Of a DNA stretch of 64,000 nucleotides, positions 16,568-26,073 are shown piece after piece (the stretch's first letter is position 1; every line of letters starts with the position of its first letter). The translations under genes and the position numbers were made by a program. This DNA comes from an uncultured Lachnospiraceae bacterium. GTDB taxonomy: Bacteria > Bacillota > Clostridia > Lachnospirales > Lachnospiraceae. The stretch spans positions 124,001-188,000 of the forward strand of contig CAMNOU010000002.1 of NCBI GenBank assembly GCA_946546945.1, written 5' to 3'. Below the pieces are notes generated by a model. The model worked only from the letters and a program-made list of their open reading frames with translations. It had not been told where the DNA came from and made no database searches.

Positions 16568-18877
16568 ATGAAGGAGAAGCAAGACATTCTGGAACTGGAG
16601 AAAGAGCTGTCTTCACAGGAAGAGCAGATCACTCGGATTTATGATTTCATGAGCCCGGAAGACCTTCACCGGCAGCTGCTGGACACGATTCGCGAGTATC
16701 ATCCGTCTGCGGATATTTCCCAGGTGGAGAAGGCATATCAGATCGCAAATGAAGCACATAAGAGTCAGGTGAGAAAGTCGGGAGAGCCGTATATCATTCA
16801 TCCGATTTATGTAGCGATCATTCTGGCGAAACTGGAGATGGATAAGGAGACCATTATCGCGGGGCTTTTGCATGATGTGGTGGAAGACACCGTGATGACG
16901 GAGGAAGACCTGACAAAGGAGTTCGGGCCGGAAGTAGCGCTTCTGGTCGACGGTGTGACAAAACTCGGGAAATTGTCCTATGACGCCGATAAGATCGAGG
17001 TTCAGGCAGAGAACCTGAGAAAAATGTTCCTCGCCATGGCGAAGGATATCCGTGTCATCATCATCAAACTGGCGGACCGGCTGCACAACATGAGCACTTT
17101 GCAGCATATGACGCCGGAGAAGCAGAAGGAAAAAGCCAGAGAGACGATGGATATTTACGCGCCGATCGCGCAGAGGCTGGGTATATCCAAAATAAAGATC
17201 GAGCTGGAGGATCTGTCTTTAAAATATCTGGAGCCGGAAGCTTACTATGATCTTGTGGAAAAAATCGCACAGAGAAAGTCCGCCAGAGAGGCCTATGTCA
17301 ATTCCCTTGTGGAGGAAGTGGGGGCTGTTCTCAAAGAGGCCGGCATTCAGGCCAGGATCATGGGCAGAGCAAAGCATTTCTTCAGTATCTATAAGAAAAT
17401 GGTCAATCAGAATAAGACCCTGGATCAGATTTATGATCTTTTTGCCATCCGCATCATCGTGGCGGATGTCAAGGACTGTTATGCGACTCTTGGTGTGATT
17501 CATGAGAATTATACGCCCATACCGGGCAGATTCAAAGACTATATCGCGATGCCGAAGCCGAATATGTATCAGTCTCTGCACACGACACTGATCGGCCCCA
17601 GCGGGCAGCCTTTTGAGATTCAGATCCGAACGGAGGAGATGCACCGCACATCAGAGTACGGTATCGCGGCCCACTGGAAATATAAAGAATCGAACAACGG
17701 GAATGCCATCGGCGGGGAAGAGGAGAAATTGAGCTGGCTCCGCCAGATTCTGGAATGGCAGCAGGGAACCTCAGATAACAGGGAATTCATGAGCCTGCTG
17801 AAAAATGACCTGGATCTTTTCGCGGATACGGTGTTCTGCTTTACGCCCAACGGCGATGTCAAAACACTGCCGATGGGGTCGACACCGATCGATTTCGCTT
17901 ATAATATCCACAGCGCAGTCGGGAACAAGATGGTCGGCGCAAAGGTAAACGGGAAACTGGTCCCCATTGACTATGTGATTTCCAACGGAGACCAGCTGGA
18001 GATCCTGACATCGGCTAATTCGAACGGACCGAGCCGGGACTGGCTGAACATTGTAAAAAGCACACAGGCCAGAAACAAGATCAACCAGTGGTTCCGTCAT
18101 CAGTTCAAGGATGAGAATGTTCAGCGCGGAAAAGAGATGCTGAACAATTACTGCAAGTCAAAGGGAATCAATCTCGGCGACATCAACAAGTCGGAGTATC
18201 AGGATAAGGTCCAGAAAAAATACGGATTCCGCGACTGGGAGTCTGTTCTGGCGGCAGTCGGGCACGGCGGTCTGCGGGAAGCGCAGATCATCAACCGGAT
18301 GCTGGAAGAGTACAGAAAGACAGCCAGGATGCAGATTACCGACCGGCAGATTCTTGACGGCGCCGCGGAAAACAAGGAAAAAACAGATTCCAGAAAAGAT
18401 GCCGGAAGAAAGAGCGGGATCATTGTCAAGGGACTGACCGATGTTGCTGTTCATTTTTCAAAATGCTGCAGCCCGGTGCCCGGGGATGAGATCGTCGGGT
18501 TCGTAACGAGAGGACGGGGCGTTTCGATTCACCGGACAGACTGTTCCAATATCATACAGCTTCCGCAGATCGACCGGGAGCGGCTGATCGATGCGGAATG
18601 GCAGCAGGGAGCTGCGGAGGAGGAGCTGGGCTTCGGAAGATATCAGGCCGAGATCAGAATCTTCTCTCATAACCGGACAGGTCTGCTTGTCGATATTTCA
18701 AAAGTCTTTACGGAGAGGGAGATTGACATTGTGTCGATCAATTCCAGAGTCAGCAAAAAAGGGATCGCGACGATCTCGGTCGCTTTCCATACGAAGGGGA
18801 AGGACGAACTGAACTCCGTGATTGAGAAGATCCGTCAGATCGAGAGTGTCTACGACATAGAGAGGACCTCTTCATGA
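16568..18877 (+). CDS. relA: Bifunctional (p)ppGpp synthetase/hydrolase (RelA/SpoT family)
   Basis: 769-residue stringent-response enzyme. The hydrolase HD domain shows HDVVEDT (His102-Asp103) and ADRLHNM. The synthetase domain carries YKKMVNQNKTLDQIYDLFAIR and YKSLH-like MYQSLHTTLIG. A TGS domain (VFCFTPNGDVKTLP), a zinc-finger/helical region with CCSPVPGD and a C-terminal ACT domain follow. An intact HD site means it can both make and destroy the alarmone, as usual for Firmicute Rel. It starts a conserved housekeeping block and has its own promoter. Confidence 0.96.
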   Translation: MKEKQDILELEKELSSQEEQITRIYDFMSPEDLHRQLLDTIREYHPSADISQVEKAYQIANEAHKSQVRKSGEPYIIHPIYVAIILAKLEMDKETIIAGLLHDVVEDTVMTEEDLTKEFGPEVALLVDGVTKLGKLSYDADKIEVQAENLRKMFLAMAKDIRVIIIKLADRLHNMSTLQHMTPEKQKEKARETMDIYAPIAQRLGISKIKIELEDLSLKYLEPEAYYDLVEKIAQRKSAREAYVNSLVEEVGAVLKEAGIQARIMGRAKHFFSIYKKMVNQNKTLDQIYDLFAIRIIVADVKDCYATLGVIHENYTPIPGRFKDYIAMPKPNMYQSLHTTLIGPSGQPFEIQIRTEEMHRTSEYGIAAHWKYKESNNGNAIGGEEEKLSWLRQILEWQQGTSDNREFMSLLKNDLDLFADTVFCFTPNGDVKTLPMGSTPIDFAYNIHSAVGNKMVGAKVNGKLVPIDYVISNGDQLEILTSANSNGPSRDWLNIVKSTQARNKINQWFRHQFKDENVQRGKEMLNNYCKSKGINLGDINKSEYQDKVQKKYGFRDWESVLAAVGHGGLREAQIINRMLEEYRKTARMQITDRQILDGAAENKEKTDSRKDAGRKSGIIVKGLTDVAVHFSKCCSPVPGDEIVGFVTRGRGVSIHRTDCSNIIQLPQIDRERLIDAEWQQGAAEEELGFGRYQAEIRIFSHNRTGLLVDISKVFTEREIDIVSINSRVSKKGIATISVAFHTKGKDELNSVIEKIRQIESVYDIERTSS

Positions 18878-18910
18878 AAGCCCTGCATCTAGAGAAAGAA
18901 AGGAACCTGT

Positions 18911-19540
18911 ATGGCAGATTTACAGATTTTAGAATATAATGTCGGAGAGATCGGGACAAACTGTTATTTACTGGTCAATACGGCAACAAAGGAAACCATT
19001 ATCGCGGATCCGGGCGGCGATGCGCCGATGCTGGAAAAGCATATCGAAAAAAACGGCCTGAAACCGGCGGCGATCCTTCTTACGCACGCGCATTATGATC
19101 ATGCCCACCATGCGGCTGTATTGAAAAAGCGATATCAGATTCCGGTCTATGTCCATGAGGAGGAACGCAGGACGATGACAGATATCCGGATGAATGTGTC
19201 TGCCATGTTCGGGCATCCGGAAACCTACGAGGCGGACTTTTTTGTGAAGGACGGACAGAACCTTGAGCTTGCCGGTTTTTCAATCACCGTGATTTTTACG
19301 CCGGGGCATACGCCGGGCGGGTGCTGCTACTATTTCCCCGACAATAAAGTACTTGTCAGCGGGGATACGCTCTTTTGCGGATCGGTCGGACGGACAGACT
19401 TCCCGGGCGGAAGCATGTCTGCCCTCGTGCGCAGCGTCAGGGAGAAGCTCCTCATCCTGCCGAGAGACGTGGAGGTGCTTCCGGGCCATGAGATGCGCAC
19501 AACAATCGGCCGGGAGGCAGAGTATAATCCATTTCTGTGA
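18911..19540 (+). CDS. MBL-fold metallo-hydrolase (glyoxalase II-like)
   Basis: 209-residue metallo-beta-lactamase-fold hydrolase with the full zinc signature: THAHYDHAHH, TPGHTPGG, SGDTLF and LPGHE. Compact single-domain proteins of this kind often hydrolyse thioesters such as S-lactoylglutathione analogues, but the real substrate is unknown. It lies 33 bases after relA and 53 before hemZ, a neighbourhood conserved in many Clostridia. It is probably co-transcribed with both. Confidence 0.9.
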   Translation: MADLQILEYNVGEIGTNCYLLVNTATKETIIADPGGDAPMLEKHIEKNGLKPAAILLTHAHYDHAHHAAVLKKRYQIPVYVHEEERRTMTDIRMNVSAMFGHPETYEADFFVKDGQNLELAGFSITVIFTPGHTPGGCCYYFPDNKVLVSGDTLFCGSVGRTDFPGGSMSALVRSVREKLLILPRDVEVLPGHEMRTTIGREAEYNPFL

Positions 19541-19593
19541 AGGCTGCATGAGACCGGAACAGATGCTGTAAGGAGACAGCAGGAAGAAAAAGA

Positions 19594-21081
19594 ATGATAA
19601 CTGTTGAATTAAACAAAGCTGATTTTGAATATGATATCCATTCCCTGGTGAAGGCTTTTTACCCTGAACAGGATGTTCTGGTAAAAGCCGGAAGCCGGGA
19701 GGATTTTCCGGAAAGCTTTTTCCATCTGGTGATTTTGTATGAGACAGAAGAAATCACCTTTTCTTTTTATCAGAAAGAGGAGCAGATGCTGACCGGGAAA
19801 ACAGCGGCGGACTTTTCTGACCGCAGAACCACGAAAAACAGACTGAAGCAGCGCCTCTATGAGCTGCTCTCTGATTTTTCGGGAAGAAAGCTTCCCTGGG
19901 GTACGCTGACCGGAATCCGTCCGGTAAAGATCCCCATGTCGATGCTGGAACAGAAAAAGACAGAGGATGAGATCCGCGCGTATATGAAGGAGACTTACTT
20001 TGCGTCCGATGAAAAAATCTCGCTGAGCATAGAGGTAGCAAAGCGCGAGAGGGAGGTATTGTCCGGTATTGATTACGAAAACGGATACAGCCTGTATATC
20101 GGGATCCCTTTCTGCCCGAGTACCTGTCTGTACTGTTCTTTTACCTCTTACCCCATTGCGCAGTGGAAGAACCGGATCGGTGATTATCTGGACGTGCTGG
20201 AGAAGGAAATCTGCTGGACCGCAAAGACGATGCAGAAGAAAACCCTGAATTCCGTCTATATCGGAGGCGGGACGCCGACATCGCTCCCTCCGGAACATCT
20301 GGAACGGCTGATCAGCATGATCGGCAGGCATTTCCGTTTGTTTGATGAGCAGGAGAGGATCGTTTATGGGGAGAACCGGCTTCTGGAATTCACGGTAGAG
20401 GCAGGACGTCCGGACAGCATCACAAAGGAGAAGCTGCAGGTGCTGAAAAAGCACAATATTTCCAGAATCTCCATCAATCCGCAGACGATGAAGGAGGAGA
20501 CGCTCCGCCTGATCGGGCGCAGCCATACGGTGGAGCAGGTAAGGGAAAGTTTTCATCTTGCAAGAGAGATGGGCTTTGACAATATCAATATGGATCTGAT
20601 CGTCGGACTTCCGGAAGAGAGCATGGAAGACGTGCGCTGCACGATGGAAGAACTGAAAAAGCTGAGACCGGATAATGTGACGGTACACTCTCTGGCCGTG
20701 AAGCGGGCAGCCAGACTGCAGACACAGAGAGAGGAATATGCGCATCTTCATATGGAAAATACATGGGAGACGATCCGTCTTACGGCAGAATACTGTGCAG
20801 AGATGGGCCTCTTTCCCTATTATCTGTACCGGCAGAAGAATATGGCGGGCAATTTTGAGAATGTCGGCTACGCAGCTTTGGGAAAAGCCGGCGTGTATAA
20901 TATCTTGATTATGGAAGAAAAACAGACTATAATGGCACTTGGTGCAGGCGCGACCTCCAAGGTGGTGTTTGCCAACGGAGAGCGGATTGAGCGTGTCGGC
21001 AATGTAAAAGATGTGACACAGTATATAGAGCGTATTGATGAGATGATCGAACGCAAGAGAAAATTGCTTGAGAATCGTTAA
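19594..21081 (+). CDS. hemZ: Coproporphyrinogen III oxidase-like radical SAM protein HemZ
   Basis: 495-residue radical SAM enzyme. The cluster motif is CPSTCLYCSF (CxxxCxxC) at about 174-181, followed by YIGGGTPTSLPPEHLE and FTVEAGRPDSI. It has the long N-terminal extension typical of HemZ rather than HemN. HemZ proteins are annotated as oxygen-independent coproporphyrinogen dehydrogenases, though their role in organisms without full haem synthesis is uncertain. It sits between the MBL hydrolase and hisS, the standard order in this lineage. Confidence 0.92.
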   Translation: MITVELNKADFEYDIHSLVKAFYPEQDVLVKAGSREDFPESFFHLVILYETEEITFSFYQKEEQMLTGKTAADFSDRRTTKNRLKQRLYELLSDFSGRKLPWGTLTGIRPVKIPMSMLEQKKTEDEIRAYMKETYFASDEKISLSIEVAKREREVLSGIDYENGYSLYIGIPFCPSTCLYCSFTSYPIAQWKNRIGDYLDVLEKEICWTAKTMQKKTLNSVYIGGGTPTSLPPEHLERLISMIGRHFRLFDEQERIVYGENRLLEFTVEAGRPDSITKEKLQVLKKHNISRISINPQTMKEETLRLIGRSHTVEQVRESFHLAREMGFDNINMDLIVGLPEESMEDVRCTMEELKKLRPDNVTVHSLAVKRAARLQTQREEYAHLHMENTWETIRLTAEYCAEMGLFPYYLYRQKNMAGNFENVGYAALGKAGVYNILIMEEKQTIMALGAGATSKVVFANGERIERVGNVKDVTQYIERIDEMIERKRKLLENR

Positions 21082-21106
21082 AACCCAGGAGAAAAGGAGA
21101 TTGTAT

Positions 21107-22360
21107 ATGGCGTTGAAGAAGAAACCGGTCAATGGCATGAAGGACATCATGCCGGATGAGATGGCCGTTCGTGAGTATGTACAGAGCGTGATCCGGGAAA
21201 CCTACCGTTCCTTCGGATTCACTCCGATTGAGACTCCCTGTATGGAAGATATTTCGAATCTGACCAGCAAGCAGGGCGGAGAGAATGAGAAACTGATTTT
21301 TAAAGTATTAAAGAGAGGCGAAAAGCTGAAACTGGAGACGGCACAAAGCGAAGCGGATCTGGTGGATTTCGGCATGCGCTATGATCTGACCGTGCCGCTC
21401 TGCCGGTATTACGCCAATCACGCGAACGATCTGCCGACTCCTTTCAAGGCTCTGCAGATGGGAAATGTCTGGAGGGCAGACAGACCGCAGAGAGGGCGTT
21501 ACCGTCAGTTCATGCAGTGTGATATCGACATTCTGGGAGAACCGTCCAATCTGGCGGAGATCGAACTGATCCTCGCGACGACGACGACACTCGGGAAAAT
21601 CGGTTTTCAGAACTTTGAGATCCGCATCAACGAGCGCAGGATCTTAAAAGCCATGGCGGCGTACAGCGGATTTGCCGAAGAGGATTATGACAAGGTATTC
21701 ATCATCCTGGACAAGATGGACAAGATCGGACCGGACGGCGTGGCGCAGGAGCTTGAAAAAGAGGGCTTCGCGCAGGAATCTGCAAAGAAGTACCTTTCCC
21801 TGTTTGAAGGGGTTGAAAAGGCAGAGGACGGCATGGCCTATCTGGCGGAACAGCTGGGCGGTTATCTGGAGGACGAGGTCGTTGACAATATGCGTGAGAT
21901 TGCGCAGGCTGTCAATGCTTCCAGAGCAGCAAAATTCGAGCTGGTCTTTGATCCCACCCTGGTCCGCGGGATGTCCTATTATACAGGAACGATTTTTGAG
22001 ATTGCCATTCCTGAGTTTGGCGGCAGCTGCGGAGGCGGCGGACGCTATGATAAGATGGTGGGCAATTTCACCGGAAAAGATGTCCCGGCATGCGGATTTT
22101 CTATCGGCTTTGAGCGTATAATCCTGCTTTTGATGGAAAACGGATTCCGGATTCCCGAACAGCCGAAAAAAACGGTCTATATGCTGGAAAAAGGTATTTC
22201 GGGCGAAAAACTGTCTGCCATCATCGGACAGGCGCAGCAGGCCAGGGCAAACGGAGAACAGATTCTGGTCGTCCGCATGAATAAGAATAAAAAATTCCAG
22301 AAGGAACAGCTGACCAAAGAAGGGTACGACGATTTTAAAGAGTTCTACAACCGGGATTAA
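21107..22360 (+). CDS. hisS: Histidyl-tRNA synthetase
   Basis: 417-residue class II synthetase that charges tRNA-His. Motif 2 region VWRADRPQRGRYRQFMQCDIDI, His-specific LVRGMSYYTGTIFE and motif 3 CGFSIGFERI are visible. A C-terminal anticodon-binding domain follows. I start at MALKKKPVNGMKDIMPDE, preceded by AAAAGGAGA. The longer frame from 21068 overlaps hemZ by 14 bases and lacks a good site. No T-box leader is present, as the gap to hemZ is only 25 bases. Confidence 0.96.
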   Translation: MALKKKPVNGMKDIMPDEMAVREYVQSVIRETYRSFGFTPIETPCMEDISNLTSKQGGENEKLIFKVLKRGEKLKLETAQSEADLVDFGMRYDLTVPLCRYYANHANDLPTPFKALQMGNVWRADRPQRGRYRQFMQCDIDILGEPSNLAEIELILATTTTLGKIGFQNFEIRINERRILKAMAAYSGFAEEDYDKVFIILDKMDKIGPDGVAQELEKEGFAQESAKKYLSLFEGVEKAEDGMAYLAEQLGGYLEDEVVDNMREIAQAVNASRAAKFELVFDPTLVRGMSYYTGTIFEIAIPEFGGSCGGGGRYDKMVGNFTGKDVPACGFSIGFERIILLLMENGFRIPEQPKKTVYMLEKGISGEKLSAIIGQAQQARANGEQILVVRMNKNKKFQKEQLTKEGYDDFKEFYNRD

Positions 22361-22420
22361 GAGCAAAACACACAGCGGCAGGCAGGCCGTGTGATGAAAA
22401 CAAAAAAGGAGATATAAATC

Positions 22421-24214
22421 ATGGCAGAATCCATGCGGGGATTGAAGAGATCCCACAGGTGTACTGAGGTATCCACCTCAAATATCGGTGAAAAAGTGAC
22501 AGTGATGGGCTGGGTGCAGAGAAGAAGAAATCTGGGAAGCCTCATCTTTATCGATTTAAGAGACCGTTCCGGCCTTTTGCAGATCGTTTTTGACGAGACC
22601 AGGGTCGGCACAGATGGATTTGCGAAGGCAGGAACGCTTCGCAGTGAATTTGTGATTGCCGTAGAAGGAACCATTCAGAAACGAACGGCAGCAGTCAATG
22701 AGAATCTGAAGACAGGAGATATTGAAGTGATCGCGGAATCGCTCCGGATCCTTTCCGAGTCGGATACACCGCCTTTCCCGATCGAGGAGAATTCCCAGAC
22801 AAAGGATGATCTTCGCCTGAAATACAGATATCTGGATCTGAGACGCCCGGATATGCAGCGCAATCTGATCCTTCGAAGCAAGGTGGCCTATCTGATGCGG
22901 GAGTTTATGTACAAAGAAGGATTTATTGAAGTGGAGACTCCGATGCTGACCAAATCCACACCGGAGGGAGCCCGCGACTATCTGGTCCCCAGCCGTGTTC
23001 ATCCCGGAAGTTTCTATGCGCTTCCGCAGTCTCCGCAGCTGTTCAAGCAGCTTCTGATGTGTTCCGGATATGACCGCTATTTCCAGATCACCAGATGCTT
23101 CCGTGATGAAGATCTGCGCGCCGACCGCCAGCCGGAGTTTACCCAGGCCGATATGGAGCTGTCCTTTGTCGATGAGGACGATGTGATCGATGTAAATGAG
23201 CGTCTGCTTGCATATATCTTTAAAGAAGCAATCGGAGTGGAGCTTACGATCCCTTTCCCCCGCATGCCGTGGCAGGAGGCGATGGACCGTTTCGGTTCGG
23301 ACAAGCCGGATACCAGATTCGGGATGGAATTGACGGATGTTTCTGCAGTCGTGAAGGACTGTGACTTTTCCGTCTTCACTTCCGCACTGGAAAACGGAGG
23401 AAGCGTGCGCGGCATCTGTGTGCCGGGCAAAGGCGATCTGGGCCGCAAGCAGATCGACAAACTGGTGGATCTCGCGAAGACCTACGGAGCAAAGGGACTG
23501 GCTTATGTCCAGCTCAAGACAGATGGAACGGTCAAATCCTCTTTCTCAAAGTTCTTTACGGAAGAGGGCATGCAGAAGCTGATCGACGCGATGGGAGCAA
23601 AGGAGGGCGATCTGCTTCTCTTTGCCGCAGATAAGAATAAGGTTGTCTGGGATGTGCTGGGCGCCATGCGTCTTCATATGGCAAAAGAAATGGATCTGCT
23701 GGATCCGGATCAGTACAATTTCCTCTGGGTGACCGAGTTCCCGCTGCTGGAGTGGTCGGAAGAGGAGAACCGCTACAAGGCAATGCATCATCCGTTCACC
23801 ATGCCGATGGAGGAAGACTGGGACAAGGTGGATACCGAGCCGGGAGCGGTGCGCGCCAGGGCTTATGACATTGTCCTGAACGGAACCGAACTGGGAGGAG
23901 GTTCCATCCGTATTCATCAGGACGATATTCAGGAAAAGATGTTCGAAGTACTCGGGTTCACGCAGGAACAGGCCTGGAATCAGTTCGGATTCCTGCTGGG
24001 TGCTTTCCAGTATGGCGTGCCGCCTCACGCGGGACTGGCCTACGGACTGGACCGCATGGTGATGCATATGGTACATGCGGATTCGATCCGTGACGTCATT
24101 GCTTTCCCGAAGGTAAAGGATGCGTCCTGTCTGATGACAAACGCTCCGGATACCGTCGATTCAAAACAGCTGGAAGAACTTGGCCTTGCCGTCATCGCAA
24201 AAGAAGGAGTATGA
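22421..24214 (+). CDS. aspS: Aspartyl-tRNA synthetase
   Basis: 597-residue bacterial-type class II synthetase for tRNA-Asp. The N-terminal OB-fold anticodon domain contains MGWVQRRRNLGSLIFIDLRD. The catalytic core has motif 2 FRDEDLRADRQPEFTQ and motif 3 GLAYGLDRMV. The bacterial GAD insertion domain is present. A good AAAAAGGAG site precedes the ATG. The stop overlaps the next start (ATGA), coupling it to the EamA transporter. Whether it also charges tRNA-Asn cannot be read from the sequence. Confidence 0.97.
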   Translation: MAESMRGLKRSHRCTEVSTSNIGEKVTVMGWVQRRRNLGSLIFIDLRDRSGLLQIVFDETRVGTDGFAKAGTLRSEFVIAVEGTIQKRTAAVNENLKTGDIEVIAESLRILSESDTPPFPIEENSQTKDDLRLKYRYLDLRRPDMQRNLILRSKVAYLMREFMYKEGFIEVETPMLTKSTPEGARDYLVPSRVHPGSFYALPQSPQLFKQLLMCSGYDRYFQITRCFRDEDLRADRQPEFTQADMELSFVDEDDVIDVNERLLAYIFKEAIGVELTIPFPRMPWQEAMDRFGSDKPDTRFGMELTDVSAVVKDCDFSVFTSALENGGSVRGICVPGKGDLGRKQIDKLVDLAKTYGAKGLAYVQLKTDGTVKSSFSKFFTEEGMQKLIDAMGAKEGDLLLFAADKNKVVWDVLGAMRLHMAKEMDLLDPDQYNFLWVTEFPLLEWSEEENRYKAMHHPFTMPMEEDWDKVDTEPGAVRARAYDIVLNGTELGGGSIRIHQDDIQEKMFEVLGFTQEQAWNQFGFLLGAFQYGVPPHAGLAYGLDRMVMHMVHADSIRDVIAFPKVKDASCLMTNAPDTVDSKQLEELGLAVIAKEGV

Positions 24215-25098
24215 GATCATCAGAATACACCTATGGTATTCTGGTAACAATAGCAGGGGCAGCCTGCTGGGGAATATCCGGCACCTGCAGCCAGTATCTG
24301 AGTTCCGTACAGGGAATGGACCCGAGATGGATCACTCAGATCCGGCTGCTGGCTGCCGGAATCATTTTGCTCCTTTTTGCGTACCGGAAAGAAAAAGAAA
24401 AATTTCACAGGATCGCACATACCCCGAAGGCCATGTTCTATTGCATCGTGTTTGGGGTTTGCGGCCTGATGTTCACGCAGTTTGCCTACAGTTCTTCGAT
24501 AGCGGCCACGAATTCCGGAACCGCTACTGTATTGCAGAATCTTTCTGTGATCCTGGTACTCCTGGCGGGATGTATGATGAAGCGCACTCTTCCGGTGCGA
24601 AGGGAAATCATCGCGATTCTTTCCTGCCTGGCCGGGACCTTTCTCGTGGCAACACACGGCAGTTTTACAAAGCTCAGTATCTCCCGGGAAGGTCTGTTCT
24701 GGGGGATTTTGTCCGCGGTGGCCGCGGCTTGTTATATTCTGATCCCTCAGAGATTGATGAAGCAGTGGGGAAGCATCCTCCCGGTCGGATGGGGAATGCT
24801 GTTCGGAGGCATCGGTTTCTTTTTCCTCTCACGCATCTGGCGCGTGGATATCGTGCTTCGTCCCGGAGGCATCCTGGCGCTGACAGTCATCATTCTGGCG
24901 GGGACCGTCCTGGCCTTTACCCTGTTTCTGGCAGGAACTGCCCTGATCGGGCCTGCCCGCGGAAACATGCTGGGATGTATCGAGCCGCTCACCGCGACGC
25001 TGACGACGGCGCTTTTTTTGCATACCGTATTTACCGGCATGGATCTTGCCGGGTTCGCGCTCATCCTGGCAACGGTTTTTCTGCTTGCGAAGAAATGA
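24211..25098 (+). CDS. EamA-family (DMT) membrane transporter
   Basis: 295-residue drug/metabolite exporter-type permease with about ten membrane helices in two EamA repeats. The first repeat includes GAACWGISGTCSQYL, the second SREGLFWGILSAVAAACYIL. Helix ends with PLTATLTTALFL are typical. Translationally coupled to aspS by a four-base overlap. The substrate is unknown; family members export amino acids, nucleosides or drugs. The basic end KK is followed immediately by the promoter of the peroxide operon. Confidence 0.88.
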   Translation: MRSSEYTYGILVTIAGAACWGISGTCSQYLSSVQGMDPRWITQIRLLAAGIILLLFAYRKEKEKFHRIAHTPKAMFYCIVFGVCGLMFTQFAYSSSIAATNSGTATVLQNLSVILVLLAGCMMKRTLPVRREIIAILSCLAGTFLVATHGSFTKLSISREGLFWGILSAVAAACYILIPQRLMKQWGSILPVGWGMLFGGIGFFFLSRIWRVDIVLRPGGILALTVIILAGTVLAFTLFLAGTALIGPARGNMLGCIEPLTATLTTALFLHTVFTGMDLAGFALILATVFLLAKK

Positions 25099-25107
25099 AA
25101 AATAGAC

Positions 25108-25145
25108 TTGACAAAACCAATTTAATTGATTACAATTAAATTACA
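25108..25145 (+). promoter_or_regulatory. Promoter with OhrR-like operator
   Basis: TTGACA (25108-25113) and TACAAT (25131-25136) are 17 bases apart. A 10-base inverted repeat AATTTAATTG-N4-CAATTAAATT (25119-25142) covers the -10 box. TACAATTAAATTACA (25131-25145) differs at two positions from the OhrR half-operator TACAATTAAATTGTA recalled from Bacillus ohrA. The operon ends in an OhrR-like regulator, so autorepression released by peroxide is the expected mode. Confidence 0.8.
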
Positions 25146-25179
25146 AAAAATAAATTAAAAACTGCAAGGAGGAAGAACG

Positions 25180-25719
25180 ATGAGTATATATGATTTTACA
25201 GTAAAGGCGCAGGATGGGACAGATGTTTCGCTGGCAGATTATAAGGGAAAGGTGCTGCTGATCGTGAACACCGCAACAGGATGCGGTTTTACACCTCAGT
25301 ACAGCGAGCTTCAGGATCTGTATGAAGCGCATCAGAAAGATGGCCTGGAGATTCTTGATTTCCCGTGTAATCAGTTCGCCAATCAGGCACCCGGCACGGA
25401 TGATGAGATCCACACCTTCTGTACCGGACGTTTCGGGATTACCTTCCCTCAGTTCTCCAAGATCGATGTCAATGGCGAGAACGCGGATCCGCTTTATCAG
25501 TGGCTGACCCGGAATACGAAATTCGAGGGATTTGAAGGCCCGGCGAAGCTGATGCTCGCACCGATCGTAAAGAAGATGGATAAGGATTATAAGAACAACG
25601 GCAATATTAAATGGAATTTTACAAAATTCCTGATCGACCGGGACGGCAATATCACGGCACGTTTTGAGCCGACGGCCGACTGGAAGAAAGCGGTCGCGAA
25701 GATCGAGGAGGTTTTATAA
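25180..25719 (+). CDS. Glutathione peroxidase-family thiol peroxidase
   Basis: 179-residue thioredoxin-fold peroxidase. The active site reads NTATGCGFTPQY with peroxidatic Cys35 (codon TGC, not selenocysteine). FPCNQFANQAPG supplies the Gln and a probable resolving Cys, and KWNFTKF supplies Trp and Asn of the tetrad. Such Cys enzymes usually use thioredoxin rather than glutathione to reduce peroxides. First gene of the operon after a GGAGGA site; its stop overlaps the next ATG by one base. Probably induced by organic peroxide through the OhrR-like regulator. Confidence 0.93.
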   Translation: MSIYDFTVKAQDGTDVSLADYKGKVLLIVNTATGCGFTPQYSELQDLYEAHQKDGLEILDFPCNQFANQAPGTDDEIHTFCTGRFGITFPQFSKIDVNGENADPLYQWLTRNTKFEGFEGPAKLMLAPIVKKMDKDYKNNGNIKWNFTKFLIDRDGNITARFEPTADWKKAVAKIEEVL

Positions 25720-25994
25720 TGTTTCATTATGATTATAAGACAAAGAATACCTGTTCGCAGCTGATCAGCATGGATCTGGACGGGGACAGAGTTCACAATG
25801 TGGAATTTCTGGGAGGCTGCAATGGCAATCTGAAGGCCATTCCGGCCCTCATCGATGGCTGGACCGTAGATCAGATCGAGGAGAAACTCTCCGGTATCAC
25901 CTGCGGCCGTCGTCCGACTTCCTGCGGCGACCAGCTGGCAAAAGCGGTAAGAGAGGCGTACAACGCCGAGCAGAGCGGCGCAGCCACCCGCTGA
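25719..25994 (+). CDS. TSCPD-domain protein (TIGR03905-like)
   Basis: 91-residue protein of the TSCPD family, named from a C-terminal Thr-Ser-Cys-Pro-Asp-like motif. Here the end reads ITCGRRPTSCGDQLAKAV and the start HYDYKTKNTCSQLI, so several Cys residues are conserved. The domain also occurs at the end of B12-dependent ribonucleotide reductases, where it may bind metal or act in thiol transfer. Overlap with the peroxidase gene (TAATG) shows translational coupling. A role as redox partner of the peroxidase is an inference. Confidence 0.8.
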   Translation: MFHYDYKTKNTCSQLISMDLDGDRVHNVEFLGGCNGNLKAIPALIDGWTVDQIEEKLSGITCGRRPTSCGDQLAKAVREAYNAEQSGAATR

Positions 25995-26073
25995 GCGTGC
26001 AGCCTCTGGCGGTTCGCAGACGCGAAAAAACAGAAGAATTCTCTGACCAGGGGATTGCGGATGGAGGATAATC

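Noticed and set aside
19609-21150. 513-residue open frame on the minus strand opposite hemZ
   Set aside because: It lies wholly over a clear radical SAM gene, has no recognisable domain and reflects codon bias of the plus-strand gene.
24180-25139. 319-residue plus-strand frame overlapping the EamA gene
   Set aside because: It is out of frame with the clear membrane protein, begins inside aspS and has no family features.
25180-25719. Possible selenoprotein glutathione peroxidase
   Set aside because: The active-site codon is TGC (Cys), there is no in-frame TGA and no SECIS element is needed.
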